Position numbers and translations under genes: made by a program. From JAGTRP01 sp035255045 (lineage in GTDB: Bacteria > Pseudomonadota > Gammaproteobacteria > Burkholderiales > Rhodocyclaceae), in assembly GCA_035255045.1 (NCBI GenBank), contig DATFAA010000150.1, positions 1 through 28,454 of the forward strand: a stretch of 28,454 nt of DNA, read 5' to 3'. Under the pieces are notes generated by a model. The model did not search any database, was not told the origin of the DNA, and saw only the letters and a program-made list of their open reading frames with translations. Every line of letters starts with the position of its first letter. Position 1 is the stretch's first letter. This document shows positions 6,012-16,320 of the stretch, piece after piece.

Positions 6012-8849
6012 ATGACCACGATGACGCAACTGTTCGATAACTCGATGTACTTCGGTGGCAACGCACCGTTCATCGAAGAGCTGTACGAGAAGTACCTAGA
6101 TAATCCGACCTCGGTGCCCGAAGAATGGCGCGACTACTTCGACAAGCTGGCCCAGATGCCCGGCTTCGTCGCCCGCGACGTTCCCCACGCCCCGGTCATC
6201 GCCGCCTTCGCAGAGCAGGCCAAGGAGGGCGGCTTCCGCCCGGCCGCCGCCGCTGCCCCCATTGACGACCAGAAGCAGGTCGGCGTCCTGCAGCTGATCA
6301 ACGCCTACCGCTTCCTGGGCACCCGCTGGGCCGACCTCGACCCCCTCAAGCGCATGCCCCGCCCGGCCATCCAGGAACTGGAACTGGGCTTCTACGGCTT
6401 CACCGAAGCCGACCTCAACCGCACCTTCAACGTCGGTTCCTTCCGCATGGGCACCGAGCACGCCAAGCTCGGCGACCTGGTCGAGGCCCTGAAGCAGACC
6501 TACTGCGGCCCCATCGGCGTCGAATACATGTACCTGACCCAGACCGCCGAGAAGCGCTGGGTGCAGGACCGCCTGGAGACCATCCGCTCCCGTGCCAAGT
6601 ACGGCGCGGACCAGAAGAAGCGTCTCCTCGAGCGCCTGACCGCCGCCGAGACCCTGGAGCGCTACCTGCACACCAAGTACGTCGGCCAGAAGCGCTTCTC
6701 CCTGGAAGGCGGCGAGTCCCTCATCGTCTCCATGGACGAGACCGTGCGCACCGCCGGCAACATGGGCGTCGACGAAATCGTCATCGGCATGGCCCACCGC
6801 GGCCGCCTGAACGTCCTGGTGAACACCCTGGGCAAGGCGCCCTCCATGCTGTTCGCCGAGTTCGAAGGCAAGAAGGCCTCCGACCTCTCCGCCGGCGACG
6901 TCAAGTACCACATGGGCTTCTCCTCCGACGTTTCCACCCCGGGAGGCCCCTGCCACCTGACCCTGGCCTTCAACCCGTCCCACCTGGAGATCGTGAACCC
7001 GGTGGTGGAGGGCTCCGTGTACGCCCGCCAGGTGCGCCGCGGCGAAGAAGGCAAGAGCAAGGTCCTGCCGGTGCTCATCCACGGCGACGCCGCCGTGGCC
7101 GGCCAGGGCGTCAACCAGGAAATGCTGAACTTCGCCCAGACCCGCGGCTACGGCACGGGCGGCACCCTGCACATCGTGGTGAACAACCAGATCGGCTTCA
7201 CCACCAGCGATCCCCGCGACTACCGCTCCTCCCTGTACTGCACCGACATCTTCAAGATGGCGGAAGCCCCGATCTTCCACGTCAACGGTGACGATCCCGA
7301 AGCCGTGGCCCTGGTCACCCAGCTGGCCGTGGAATTCCGCCAGACCTTCAAGAAGGACGTGGTGATCGACATCGTCTGCTTCCGCAAGCTCGGCCACAAC
7401 GAGCAGGACGAGCCCATGGTCACCCAGCCGCTGATGTACAAGAAGATCAGCCAGCACCCGGGCACCCGCCGCCTCTACGGCGACAAGCTGGTGGCCGAGG
7501 GCGTGCTGCCGGCCGACGGTCCGGACCAGATGATCAAGGAATACCGCGAGCACCTGGACCGCGGCCAGCTGCTGTACAACCCGGTGCTGGCCGGCTACAA
7601 GCATCCCAAGACCATCGACTGGACGCCGTATCTGACCAAGCAGTACATCGAGACCTGCGACACCAGCGTGCCGATGGCCGAACTGCAGCGTCTGGCCAAG
7701 TGCCTGACCACCATGCCCGAGGGCTTCGCGCTGCACTCCCGCGTCAAGAAGATCGTCGAGGACCGGGCCGCCATGGGCGAGGGCAAGCTGCCGGTGGACT
7801 GGGGCATGGCCGAGAACCTGGCCTACGCCTCCGTGCTGGTGTCCGGCTACGGCGTGCGCATCTCCGGCGAGGACGTCGGCCGCGGCACCTTCTTCCACCG
7901 CCATGCCGCCTTCCACGACCAGAACCGCGAGAACTGGGCCGAAGGCACCTACTATCCCCTGCAGCATCTGCAGGAGAAGCAGGCCGGCTTCCAGTGCTAC
8001 GACTCCGTGCTGTCCGAAGAGGCCGTCCTGGGCTTCGACTACGGCTACGCCTCCGCCAACCCCTACGAGCTGGTGATCTGGGAAGCCCAGTTCGGCGACT
8101 TCGCCAACGGCGCCCAGGTCGTCATCGACCAGTTCATCTCCTCCGGCGAGGCCAAGTGGGGCCGTGCCTGCGGTCTGGTCATGCTGCTGCCCCATGGCTA
8201 CGAAGGCCAGGGTCCGGAGCACTCCTCCGCCCGCCTCGAGCGCTTCATGCAGGCCTGTGCCGAGATGAACATGGAAGTGTGCGTGCCCACCACCGCCGCC
8301 CAGGTCTTCCACATGCTGCGCCGCCAGGCCGTCCGCATGCAAAGGAAGCCGCTGGTCGTCATGTCGCCCAAGTCCCTGCTGCGCCACAAGGACGCCACCT
8401 CCAGCCTGGAAGAACTGGCCAACGGCGAATTCCAGCGCGTCATCGGCGAAGTGGACAAGATCGACGCCAAGAAGGTGACCCGGGTCGTGCTGTGCTCCGG
8501 CAAGGTGTACTACGACCTGCTGGCCGCCCGCCGCGAACAGGGCATCAAGAACATCGCCATCGTCCGCCTCGAGCAGCTTTATCCCTTCCCGAAGGCTTCC
8601 CTGGAAGCCGAGCTGGCCAAGTACCCGAAGGCGACGGAAATCGTCTGGTGCCAGGACGAGCCCCGCAACCAGGGCGCCTGGTACTGGATCGCTTCCCGCC
8701 ACCACCTGGAAGGCGCCATCAGCAGCAAGCAGAAGCTGCTCCTGGTCTCCCGCCCGGCTTCCTCGTCGCCGGCGGTGGGCTACCTCGCAAAGCACAACGA
8801 GCAACAAAAGGCTCTGGTCGCGTCCGCTCTGGGCAAGATCGAGTACTGA
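6012..8849 (+). CDS. sucA: 2-oxoglutarate dehydrogenase E1 component
   Basis: This thiamine-diphosphate enzyme (945 residues) decarboxylates 2-oxoglutarate and transfers the succinyl group to the lipoyl arm of SucB. The N-terminal segment (about 8-48, GGNAPFIEELYEKYL and EEWRDYF) is the domain that docks onto E2. Active-site landmarks are GMAHRGRLNVL, the thiamine/Mg motif HGDAAVAGQG (His357, Asp359) and GHNEQDEP. The C-terminal transketolase-like part (about 590-945) includes GQGPEHSSARLERF and ends in the LVSRPASSSPAVGY region. I took ATG 6012 because GAGG at 6000-6003 is eight bases upstream; GTG 6003 overlaps that site, and ATG 6021 is also possible. It heads the sucA-sucB-lpdA operon. 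Confidence 0.97.
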   Translation: MTTMTQLFDNSMYFGGNAPFIEELYEKYLDNPTSVPEEWRDYFDKLAQMPGFVARDVPHAPVIAAFAEQAKEGGFRPAAAAAPIDDQKQVGVLQLINAYRFLGTRWADLDPLKRMPRPAIQELELGFYGFTEADLNRTFNVGSFRMGTEHAKLGDLVEALKQTYCGPIGVEYMYLTQTAEKRWVQDRLETIRSRAKYGADQKKRLLERLTAAETLERYLHTKYVGQKRFSLEGGESLIVSMDETVRTAGNMGVDEIVIGMAHRGRLNVLVNTLGKAPSMLFAEFEGKKASDLSAGDVKYHMGFSSDVSTPGGPCHLTLAFNPSHLEIVNPVVEGSVYARQVRRGEEGKSKVLPVLIHGDAAVAGQGVNQEMLNFAQTRGYGTGGTLHIVVNNQIGFTTSDPRDYRSSLYCTDIFKMAEAPIFHVNGDDPEAVALVTQLAVEFRQTFKKDVVIDIVCFRKLGHNEQDEPMVTQPLMYKKISQHPGTRRLYGDKLVAEGVLPADGPDQMIKEYREHLDRGQLLYNPVLAGYKHPKTIDWTPYLTKQYIETCDTSVPMAELQRLAKCLTTMPEGFALHSRVKKIVEDRAAMGEGKLPVDWGMAENLAYASVLVSGYGVRISGEDVGRGTFFHRHAAFHDQNRENWAEGTYYPLQHLQEKQAGFQCYDSVLSEEAVLGFDYGYASANPYELVIWEAQFGDFANGAQVVIDQFISSGEAKWGRACGLVMLLPHGYEGQGPEHSSARLERFMQACAEMNMEVCVPTTAAQVFHMLRRQAVRMQRKPLVVMSPKSLLRHKDATSSLEELANGEFQRVIGEVDKIDAKKVTRVVLCSGKVYYDLLAARREQGIKNIAIVRLEQLYPFPKASLEAELAKYPKATEIVWCQDEPRNQGAWYWIASRHHLEGAISSKQKLLLVSRPASSSPAVGYLAKHNEQQKALVASALGKIEY

Positions 8850-8873
8850 TAAACACGCAAGAGTGGAGTCAAC

Positions 8874-10136
8874 ATGATCATCGAAGTCAAAGTCCCCCAG
8901 CTCTCCGAATCCGTTGCCGAAGGCACCCTGGCCTCGTGGAAGAAGAAGATCGGCGAAGCGGTTGCCCGGGACGAAATCGTCATCGACATCGAAACCGACA
9001 AGGTCGTGCTGGAAGTGCCGGCGCCGGACGCCGGCGTCCTGGTGGAAGTCCTCAAGGGTGACGGCGAGACCGTCGTCTCCGGCGAAGTGATCGCCAAGAT
9101 CGACACCGAAGCCAAGGCCGGCACCGCCGCGCCCCAGGCCGAAGCCAAGGCCGCCGCTCCCGCTGCCGCCCCGGCCATGGCCGCCGCCGCACCGGCTGCT
9201 GCCTCCGCCGCCGCTGCCGGCGCCGCCAGCCCGTCCGCCCGCAAGATCCTGGAAGAGAAGGGCATTGCCGCCGCCGACGTCGCCGGTACCGGCCGCGGTG
9301 GCCGCGTCACCAAGGAAGACGCCCTGATGGCCCAGATCAAGTCGGCCGCCGTCTCCGGCCCGGTGGCCGCCCCGGCTGCCCCGTCCGCCGCCAAGCCGGC
9401 CCTGCCGACCCCGCCGGCCGGCGTGGACCTGGGCAACCGCGCCGAGCAACGCGTTCCGATGACCCGCCTGCGGGCCCGGATCGCCGAGCGCCTGGTGCAG
9501 TCCCAATCCACCAACGCCATCCTGACCACCTTCAACGAGGTGAACATGGGCCCGATCATGGCGATCCGCAAGCAGTACGGCGAGAAGTTCGAGAAGACCC
9601 ACGGCGTCCGCCTGGGCTTCATGGGCTTCTTCGTCAAGGCCGCCTGCGCCGCCCTGCAGAAGTTCCCCATCCTGAACGCCTCCGTTGACGGCAACGACAT
9701 CGTCTACCACGGCTATGTGGATATCGGCATCGCCGTCGGTTCGCCCCGCGGCCTGGTGGTGCCCATCCTGCGCAACGCCGACCAGATGACCATCGCCGAG
9801 ATCGAGAAGAAGATCGGCGAGTTCGGCAACAAGGCCAAGGACGGCAAGCTGTCCATCGAGGAACTTACCGGCGGCACCTTCTCCATCTCCAATGGCGGCG
9901 TCTTCGGCTCCATGCTGTCGACCCCCATCATCAACCCGCCCCAGTCCGCCATCCTCGGCATCCACGCCACCAAGGATCGCGCCGTGGTGGAAAACGGCCA
10001 GGTGGTGGTGCGCCCGATCAACTACCTCGCCATGTCCTACGACCACCGCATCATCGACGGCCGCGAAGCCGTCCTCGGTCTGGTGACCATGAAGGAAGCC
10101 CTGGAAGACCCGGCCCGCCTGCTGCTCGGCGTGTAA
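8874..10136 (+). CDS. sucB: Dihydrolipoyllysine-residue succinyltransferase (E2 of 2-oxoglutarate dehydrogenase)
   Basis: This core subunit (420 residues) transfers succinyl from the lipoyl arm to CoA. Domains in order are one lipoyl domain (1-78, lipoylated Lys43 in IETDKVVLEV), a long Ala/Pro linker (about 82-118), the peripheral E1/E3-binding domain (about 119-155, SPSARKILEEKGI and GTGRGGRVTKED), a second Ala/Pro linker (about 158-182) and the catalytic domain (about 190-420). The active site motif is DHRIIDG with His391 and Asp395. The start is preceded by a GGAG-type site at 8866-8869. It follows sucA by 24 bases. The single lipoyl domain is typical for SucB and unlike multi-lipoyl pyruvate dehydrogenase E2 proteins. 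Confidence 0.97.
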   Translation: MIIEVKVPQLSESVAEGTLASWKKKIGEAVARDEIVIDIETDKVVLEVPAPDAGVLVEVLKGDGETVVSGEVIAKIDTEAKAGTAAPQAEAKAAAPAAAPAMAAAAPAAASAAAAGAASPSARKILEEKGIAAADVAGTGRGGRVTKEDALMAQIKSAAVSGPVAAPAAPSAAKPALPTPPAGVDLGNRAEQRVPMTRLRARIAERLVQSQSTNAILTTFNEVNMGPIMAIRKQYGEKFEKTHGVRLGFMGFFVKAACAALQKFPILNASVDGNDIVYHGYVDIGIAVGSPRGLVVPILRNADQMTIAEIEKKIGEFGNKAKDGKLSIEELTGGTFSISNGGVFGSMLSTPIINPPQSAILGIHATKDRAVVENGQVVVRPINYLAMSYDHRIIDGREAVLGLVTMKEALEDPARLLLGV

Positions 10137-10150
10137 TGCAGTAAGGAACA

Positions 10151-10199
10151 AGGGGTGCGGCGTGAAGGCAAAACCTTCACCCCGCCCCTTTCCCTTTTT
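10151..10199 (+). terminator. Hairpin plus T tract between sucB and lpdA (attenuator-like)
   Basis: The stem has GTGAAGG (10162-10168) paired to CCTTCAC (10174-10180) over a CAAAA loop. It extends outward through one mismatch by GCGG/CCGC and then GGG/CCC. Five T residues lie at 10195-10199, after a short CCC interruption. As it sits inside an operon, partial termination or stabilisation of the upstream mRNA end is more likely than a full stop. This could set the amount of lpdA relative to sucAB. Confidence 0.6.
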
Positions 10200-10216
10200 G
10201 TCTAGTGGAGAAAAGA

Positions 10217-11638
<1,422 letters not shown>

Positions 11639-11664
11639 GCGGCTGACAAGCAACAGGCCTGAAC

Positions 11665-11695
11665 AGGCGGGTGGCGGTGACGCCCCCGCCTTTTT
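11665..11695 (+). terminator. Intrinsic terminator after lpdA
   Basis: AGGCGGG (11665-11671) pairs with CCCGCCT (11685-11691). After a bulged T, GGCG/CGCC (11673-11676, 11681-11684) closes a GTGA tetraloop. Five T residues run from 11691 to 11695. It ends the sucA-sucB-lpdA transcript. Confidence 0.9.
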
Positions 11696-11774
11696 CGCAT
11701 TCGCGGAAACGTTGTCTTCTTTGGCAAAATACGCCTCCGGTTTGCCAACGCCCTAGAACGGCGCCATAGATTCC

Positions 11775-12893
11775 ATGCCCCACAGAAAATTGAACGTCTC
11801 CCCCAATGGCATGCTCGATGCCTACCTTGGGCTCCTCGACAAGCTCGGCTACGTGGCCGACGACGCCCAGATGGCGGCGGCCCAGTCCCTGCAGCGCCTG
11901 TACACCGACCTGCTGGCCTTCAAGGTGGCCCGGGGCAGCACCTTGAAGCGTCTCCTGTCGCCGCCGACGCCGCCCAAGGGCGTCTATTTCTACGGCGGGG
12001 TGGGTCGGGGCAAGAGCTTCCTCATGGACTGCTTCTTCAACACGGTGCCCTACCGGCGCAAGAAGCGCATCCATTTCCACTCCTTCATGCAGACCATCCA
12101 CCGGGAGCTGGAAGCCTTCAAGGGCGAGCCGGATCCCATGATGAAGGTGGCGAACCGCATCGCCAAGGACGTGCGGCTGCTCTGCTTCGACGAATTCCAC
12201 GTCTCCGACATCGCCGACGCCATGATCCTGAAGCGCCTCCTGGAGGGGCTCGTGGAGCGCGGCGTCATCCTGGTGATGACTTCGAACTACGCGCCGGACG
12301 GGCTCTATCCCAACGGCCTGCAGCGCGACCAGTTCCTGCCCGCCATCACCCTCATCAAGGAGCACATGGACGTGGTCCAGGTGGAGGCCGGCATCGACTA
12401 CCGCCTGCGCACCCTGGAGCAGGTGGAGATCTACCACCACCCCGACGACGCCGCGGCCGAGAAAAAGATGCTCGACTACTTCCGCCTGGTGGCCGGGGAG
12501 GAGGGCAAGAAGGGCGGCAGCATCGAAATCCTCGGGCGCAACATCGAGACCCTGCGCCGCGGCAACTGCGTCATCTGGTTCGACTTCAAGACCCTGTGCG
12601 GCGGCCCGCGCTCCCAGAACGACTACCTGGAGATCGCCCGCAGCTATCCGACGGTGCTCCTCTCCCACATCCCCTGCATGACCCAGCACCAGGCTTCCGA
12701 GGCCCGCCGCTTCACCTGGCTGGTGGATGTGTTCTACGACCACCGGGTCAAGCTCATCGCCACTGCCGAGTGCATGCCGGAGGAGCTCTACACCCAGGGC
12801 ACCCAGGCCGGCGAGTTCTTCCGCACCGTCAGCCGCCTGACCGAAATGCGTTCCCGGGACTACCTGGCCCAGCCCCACAACGCCGCCGAATGA
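11775..12893 (+). CDS. zapE: Cell division protein ZapE (AFG1-family P-loop ATPase)
   Basis: This 372-residue ATPase belongs to the AFG1/ZapE family. In E. coli ZapE associates with the FtsZ ring during constriction under stress; mitochondrial AFG1 relatives act in quality control of respiratory complexes. Walker A is GGVGRGKS with Gly74, Lys80 and Ser81. Walker B is LLCFDEFHV with Asp139-Glu140. The downstream VILVMTSNYAPDGLYPNGLQRDQFLP block is a family signature (here 277-292 of the gene's sensor region by order, not counted exactly). The ribosome site is weak. It follows the lpdA terminator, so it is probably a separate transcript, though linkage to TCA genes is common in betaproteobacteria. 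The name rests on family similarity. Confidence 0.93.
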   Translation: MPHRKLNVSPNGMLDAYLGLLDKLGYVADDAQMAAAQSLQRLYTDLLAFKVARGSTLKRLLSPPTPPKGVYFYGGVGRGKSFLMDCFFNTVPYRRKKRIHFHSFMQTIHRELEAFKGEPDPMMKVANRIAKDVRLLCFDEFHVSDIADAMILKRLLEGLVERGVILVMTSNYAPDGLYPNGLQRDQFLPAITLIKEHMDVVQVEAGIDYRLRTLEQVEIYHHPDDAAAEKKMLDYFRLVAGEEGKKGGSIEILGRNIETLRRGNCVIWFDFKTLCGGPRSQNDYLEIARSYPTVLLSHIPCMTQHQASEARRFTWLVDVFYDHRVKLIATAECMPEELYTQGTQAGEFFRTVSRLTEMRSRDYLAQPHNAAE

Positions 12894-12996
12894 GGCGGGG
12901 CGCGGCTGCGACGCTGGCGTCCGGCCCGGAAAACTGCCATCGTATGGCCTGAAAGGCGGACGATTGAACATTCCCTAATGCGGAGGAGTCGGAAAG

Positions 12997-13785
12997 ATGT
13001 GGCGCGTTGTCATCCTGGTCATGGTCCTGCTGGCCTTGCCGGTCCGGGCCCAGCCGGCCCTGGAGGTCATCCCCCTGCGCCACCAGACCGTGGACCGGGT
13101 GCTGCCGGTGCTCGAGCCCCTGGTGGAACCCGGGGGTACCCTGACCGGCATGAACAATCAGCTCTTCCTGCGCGCCTCGCCCCGCAACCGGGATGAGATC
13201 AAGCGGGCCCTGGCCGCCATCGACACTCCTGCCCGGCGCCTGGTCATCCACGTCAGCCAGAACCGGGGTGCCGAAAACGCCAACCGGGGCGGCAGCGCCT
13301 CGGGCCAGGTAACCCTGGGCAGCACCCGGCGCCTGGAAGGCAGTGCCCAGGTCTGGGATACCCGCAGCGTGCGCAGCGAGAGCGCCGGCCAGATGGTGCA
13401 GACCGTGGAGGGCGGCCGGGCCTTCATCCAGGTCGGCTACTCGGTGCCGGTCCCCCTGCGGCAGGTGGCCGTGGGTCCAGGCGGGGCGGTGGTCAGCGAG
13501 GGGGTGGTGTACCGGGACATCGGCCGGGGCTTCTATGCCGAGCCGCACCTGAACGGCGACCGCATCACACTGGAAATCAGCCAGCAGGCCGACAGTCCGG
13601 GCCGCTACGGTGCCGCCAGCACGCAACGCCTGGCCACCACCGTGTCCGGCCGGCTGGGGGAATGGATCGAACTGGGCGGCAGCGGCCGCCAGGGAACAGG
13701 CAGCGAAGGCGGCGGCTGGAGCCGGTCCACCGGCGAGGTGCGGGACAGCCGTTCGGTCTGGCTCATGGTCGAGGAATTGAAGTAG
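12997..13785 (+). CDS. Exported secretin-like protein without an obvious outer-membrane pore domain
   Basis: This 262-residue protein has a clear signal peptide (1-18, hydrophobic core VVILVMVLLALP, cleavage after VRA). Residues 22-86 resemble a NolW/secretin N1 fold (EVIPLRHQTVDRVLPVLEPL, then NQLFLRASPRNRDEIKRAL and IDTPARRLVIHV). Residues about 135-262 resemble the beginning of the secretin C-terminal domain (GRAFIQVGYSVPVPL, FYAEPHLNGDRITLEIS, TTVSGRLGEWIELGG, SVWLMVEEL). It is far shorter than pore-forming secretins such as PilQ or GspD. Between the parts is a Gly/Ser/Asn-rich stretch (about 88-115). GGAGG at 12982-12986 precedes the ATG. No pilus or secretion genes are nearby, so its partner is unknown. 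A periplasmic or outer-membrane role is inference. Confidence 0.75.
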   Translation: MWRVVILVMVLLALPVRAQPALEVIPLRHQTVDRVLPVLEPLVEPGGTLTGMNNQLFLRASPRNRDEIKRALAAIDTPARRLVIHVSQNRGAENANRGGSASGQVTLGSTRRLEGSAQVWDTRSVRSESAGQMVQTVEGGRAFIQVGYSVPVPLRQVAVGPGGAVVSEGVVYRDIGRGFYAEPHLNGDRITLEISQQADSPGRYGAASTQRLATTVSGRLGEWIELGGSGRQGTGSEGGGWSRSTGEVRDSRSVWLMVEELK

Positions 13786-13854
13786 GCGCCCGCGCTTGGG
13801 CTGCGGGCGAAGAACAAGACACCGGGGCAACCGGATACCGACAAGAGGTGAGGC

Positions 13855-16320
13855 ATGCACGAAAAATACGCGCTCTCCAGCATCCAGCTCTATACCCCCT
13901 GCAACCCCGAGCATCTGCGCTTCGACCTGAGCGACGAGCTCCCCGAACTGGGGGAGGAATTCGCCCACGGCCGAGCGGTGGAAGCCCTGCACTTCGGCCT
14001 CGATATCCGCCGGCGGGGCTACAACCTTTTCGTCCTCGGTGACCCCGGCAGCGGCCGCCACACCATGGTGCGCCGCCTGATCGAGGCCGAGCGCGGCAAC
14101 AACGGCGCGCCTGCCGACTGGTGCTACGTCAATAATTTTGCCGATGCCCGCCGGCCCCGGCTGTTGCGCCTGCCGCCAGGCCGCGGTGCCAGGCTGCGGG
14201 ACGACATGCAGCGCTTCGTCGGCGAACTGGGGGCGGCCATCGCCGCCGCCTTCGAGAGCGACGAGCACCGCCTGCGCATCGAAGCCCTGCAGCGGGAATA
14301 CAAGGAACGGGAGGAGACCGCCCTGCGCCACCTGGGGAGCGAATTCCTGGCCGCCAAGATCGCCCTGGTGCGGACCTCCGACGGCGTCACCGTCGTCCCC
14401 ATGAAGGACGACAGCGAAACCATGTCGTCGGAGGAATTCGACGCCCTGCCGGAAGACCGGCAGAAGGAGATCAATGCCCACCTCGAACAGTTCCAGGAAA
14501 GGCTGCAGAAGCTGATCCTGCAATTCCCCCGCTGGCGCAAGGAAACCCAGGACAAGATCAAGAAGGCCAGCCGTGACGCCCTGCAGGCGGCGGCCGGGCA
14601 CCTGGTGGAGGAATTGCGGGCGGGCTACGCCGATTTGCCGGAAGTGCAGCAATTCCTCGACGCGGTCGAGAAGGACGTGGTGGAAACCGGCGACACCCTG
14701 CGGGAAAGCCAGCACACCGAGGGGGAGATGGAAGTCCTGCTCTTCTCCGGCAGCCTGTCGGTGCAGCGCTACCTGGTGAATCTCCTGGTGGACAACGCCG
14801 GACAGACCGGCAGGCCCCTGGAGTACGAGGACCATCCCACCTTCCAGAATCTCATCGGCCGGGTCGAGCACATGGCCCACATGGGCATGCTGGTCTCCAA
14901 TTTCACCCTCATCAAGGCCGGCGCCCTGCACCGGGCCAACGGCGGCTACCTGGTGCTGGACGCGGCGCGGCTGCTGGTGCAGCCCTTCGCCTGGGAGGGC
15001 TTGAAGCGCATCCTGAAAGCCGGCGAAATCCGCATCGAGTCCCTGGGGGAGATGTACGGCCTGGCCAGCACCCAGCAGCTGGTGCCCGAACCCATTCCCC
15101 TCGACGTCAAGGTCGTCCTGGTCGGGGAGCGCATGGTCTACTACCTCCTGGCCGAGCTCGACCCCGACTTCGGCGAGCTGTTCAAGGTGGCCGCCGATTT
15201 CGAGAGCCGCATCGAGCGCAGCCCGGAGAACACCACCCTCTACGCCCGCCTGCTGGCCACCCTGGCCCGCCGGGAAAAGCTGCGGCCCCTGCGGGCCGAC
15301 GCGGTGGCCCGGCTCATCGAGCAGGCCGCCCGCCTGGCCGAGGATGCCGAGCGCCTGACCACCGAGCTGCGCCGCATCACCGATCTCCTGACCGAGGCGG
15401 ACTACCGGGCGGGCAAGGCCAACGCCCCGTCCATCGCCCGCAGCCACGTGGAAGAGGCCCTGGCCGCCCAGGCCCGGCGCCTCGACCGCATCCGCCAGGA
15501 GCACCAGAGCGCCATCCTGCGCAACATCCTCCTTATCACCACCGACGGCCGCGACGTCGGCCAGATCAACGGCCTCGCCGCCATGGAACTGGGGGACTTC
15601 GTCTTCGCCCATCCGGTGCGGATCACGGCGGCGGTGCGCATGGGCGACGGGGAAATGGTGGATATCGAGCGGGAGGTGGAGCTGGGCGGGCCCATCCACT
15701 CCAAGGGCGTCCTCATCCTCAGCTCCTTCCTGGCGGCGCGCTATGGCCGGCTGCTGCCCCTGTCCCTGAACGCCAGCATCGTCTTCGAGCAGTCCTACGG
15801 CGACATCGAGGGAGACAGCGCCTCCCTGGCCGAGCTCTGCGCCCTGGTCTCGGCCCTGGGCGGCATTCCCCTCAAGCAGTCCCTGGCCATGACCGGTTCG
15901 GTGAACCAGTACGGCGCAGTCCAGCCCATCGGCGCGGTGAACGAGAAGATCGAAGGCTTCTTCGACATCTGCAAGGCCCGCGGCCTCACCGGCGAGCACG
16001 GCGTCATCATCCCCGCCGTCAACGTCAAACACCTGATGCTGCGCCAGGAGGTGGTGCAGGCGGTGATCGACGGCAAGTTCCGCATCTACGCGGTGGAGAC
16101 CTTCGACAACGCCATCGAGATCCTCAGCGACCTGCCGGTGGGCGAGCCCGACGCCGAGGGCGTGGTGCCGGAGGGGACGGTGAATTTCCTGGTCGCTTCC
16201 ACACTGGCCGAGATGGCGGCGGCCCGGCAGGATTTCGCCGGCGGCGGCCGCCGCCGGCAGCCCAAGAAAAAGGCCGCCACCCTCAAGGATGGCGGCCCGG
16301 ACAAGGTGCCGTCGAAGTAA
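13855..16320 (+). CDS. Lon-family ATP-dependent protease-like protein (LonB/YcbZ type) with altered P-loop
   Basis: This 821-residue protein has the layout of bacterial LonB-like proteases (COG1067 type): an N-terminal helical part, an AAA core interrupted by a long coiled-coil-like insert (about 110-300), and a C-terminal Lon protease domain (about 575-790). The protease dyad is intact: Ser655 (EGDSASLAEL) and Lys698 (AVNEKIEGFF), 43 residues apart as in E. coli Lon. The P-loop reads GDPGSGRHT at 62-70, so Arg68 stands where Walker A lysine is expected. The Walker B-like segment is GGYLVLDAARLL with Asp369 but no following Glu. ATPase activity may be reduced or absent. The start has a strong GAGGTGAGG site at 13844-13852. 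The basic tail RRRQPKKKAATLK overlaps a minus-strand terminator. The stop abuts metY directly. Confidence 0.88.
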   Translation: MHEKYALSSIQLYTPCNPEHLRFDLSDELPELGEEFAHGRAVEALHFGLDIRRRGYNLFVLGDPGSGRHTMVRRLIEAERGNNGAPADWCYVNNFADARRPRLLRLPPGRGARLRDDMQRFVGELGAAIAAAFESDEHRLRIEALQREYKEREETALRHLGSEFLAAKIALVRTSDGVTVVPMKDDSETMSSEEFDALPEDRQKEINAHLEQFQERLQKLILQFPRWRKETQDKIKKASRDALQAAAGHLVEELRAGYADLPEVQQFLDAVEKDVVETGDTLRESQHTEGEMEVLLFSGSLSVQRYLVNLLVDNAGQTGRPLEYEDHPTFQNLIGRVEHMAHMGMLVSNFTLIKAGALHRANGGYLVLDAARLLVQPFAWEGLKRILKAGEIRIESLGEMYGLASTQQLVPEPIPLDVKVVLVGERMVYYLLAELDPDFGELFKVAADFESRIERSPENTTLYARLLATLARREKLRPLRADAVARLIEQAARLAEDAERLTTELRRITDLLTEADYRAGKANAPSIARSHVEEALAAQARRLDRIRQEHQSAILRNILLITTDGRDVGQINGLAAMELGDFVFAHPVRITAAVRMGDGEMVDIEREVELGGPIHSKGVLILSSFLAARYGRLLPLSLNASIVFEQSYGDIEGDSASLAELCALVSALGGIPLKQSLAMTGSVNQYGAVQPIGAVNEKIEGFFDICKARGLTGEHGVIIPAVNVKHLMLRQEVVQAVIDGKFRIYAVETFDNAIEILSDLPVGEPDAEGVVPEGTVNFLVASTLAEMAAARQDFAGGGRRRQPKKKAATLKDGGPDKVPSK
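16267..16297 (-). terminator. metY terminator encoded inside the 3' end of the convergent Lon-like gene
   Basis: On the minus strand an eight-base stem (GGCCGCCA/TGGCGGCC at 16290-16297 and 16272-16279) with a ten-base loop is followed by five T residues (complement of 16267-16271). It begins 24 bases past the metY stop and lies wholly within the Lon-like reading frame, where it encodes part of the Lys-rich C-terminus. Confidence 0.8.

Noticed and set aside
6096..10151. 1351-codon open frame on the minus strand across sucA and sucB
   Set aside because: It is the mirror of GC-rich codon-biased genes: the composition is His/Gly/Val/Leu-rich and repetitive, with no domain, and sucA/sucB motifs are unmistakable on the other strand.
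12829..16032. 1067-codon minus-strand open frame across zapE end, secretin-like and Lon-like genes
   Set aside because: It crosses three real + strand genes with clear motifs and ribosome sites; it has no start signal or domain of its own.
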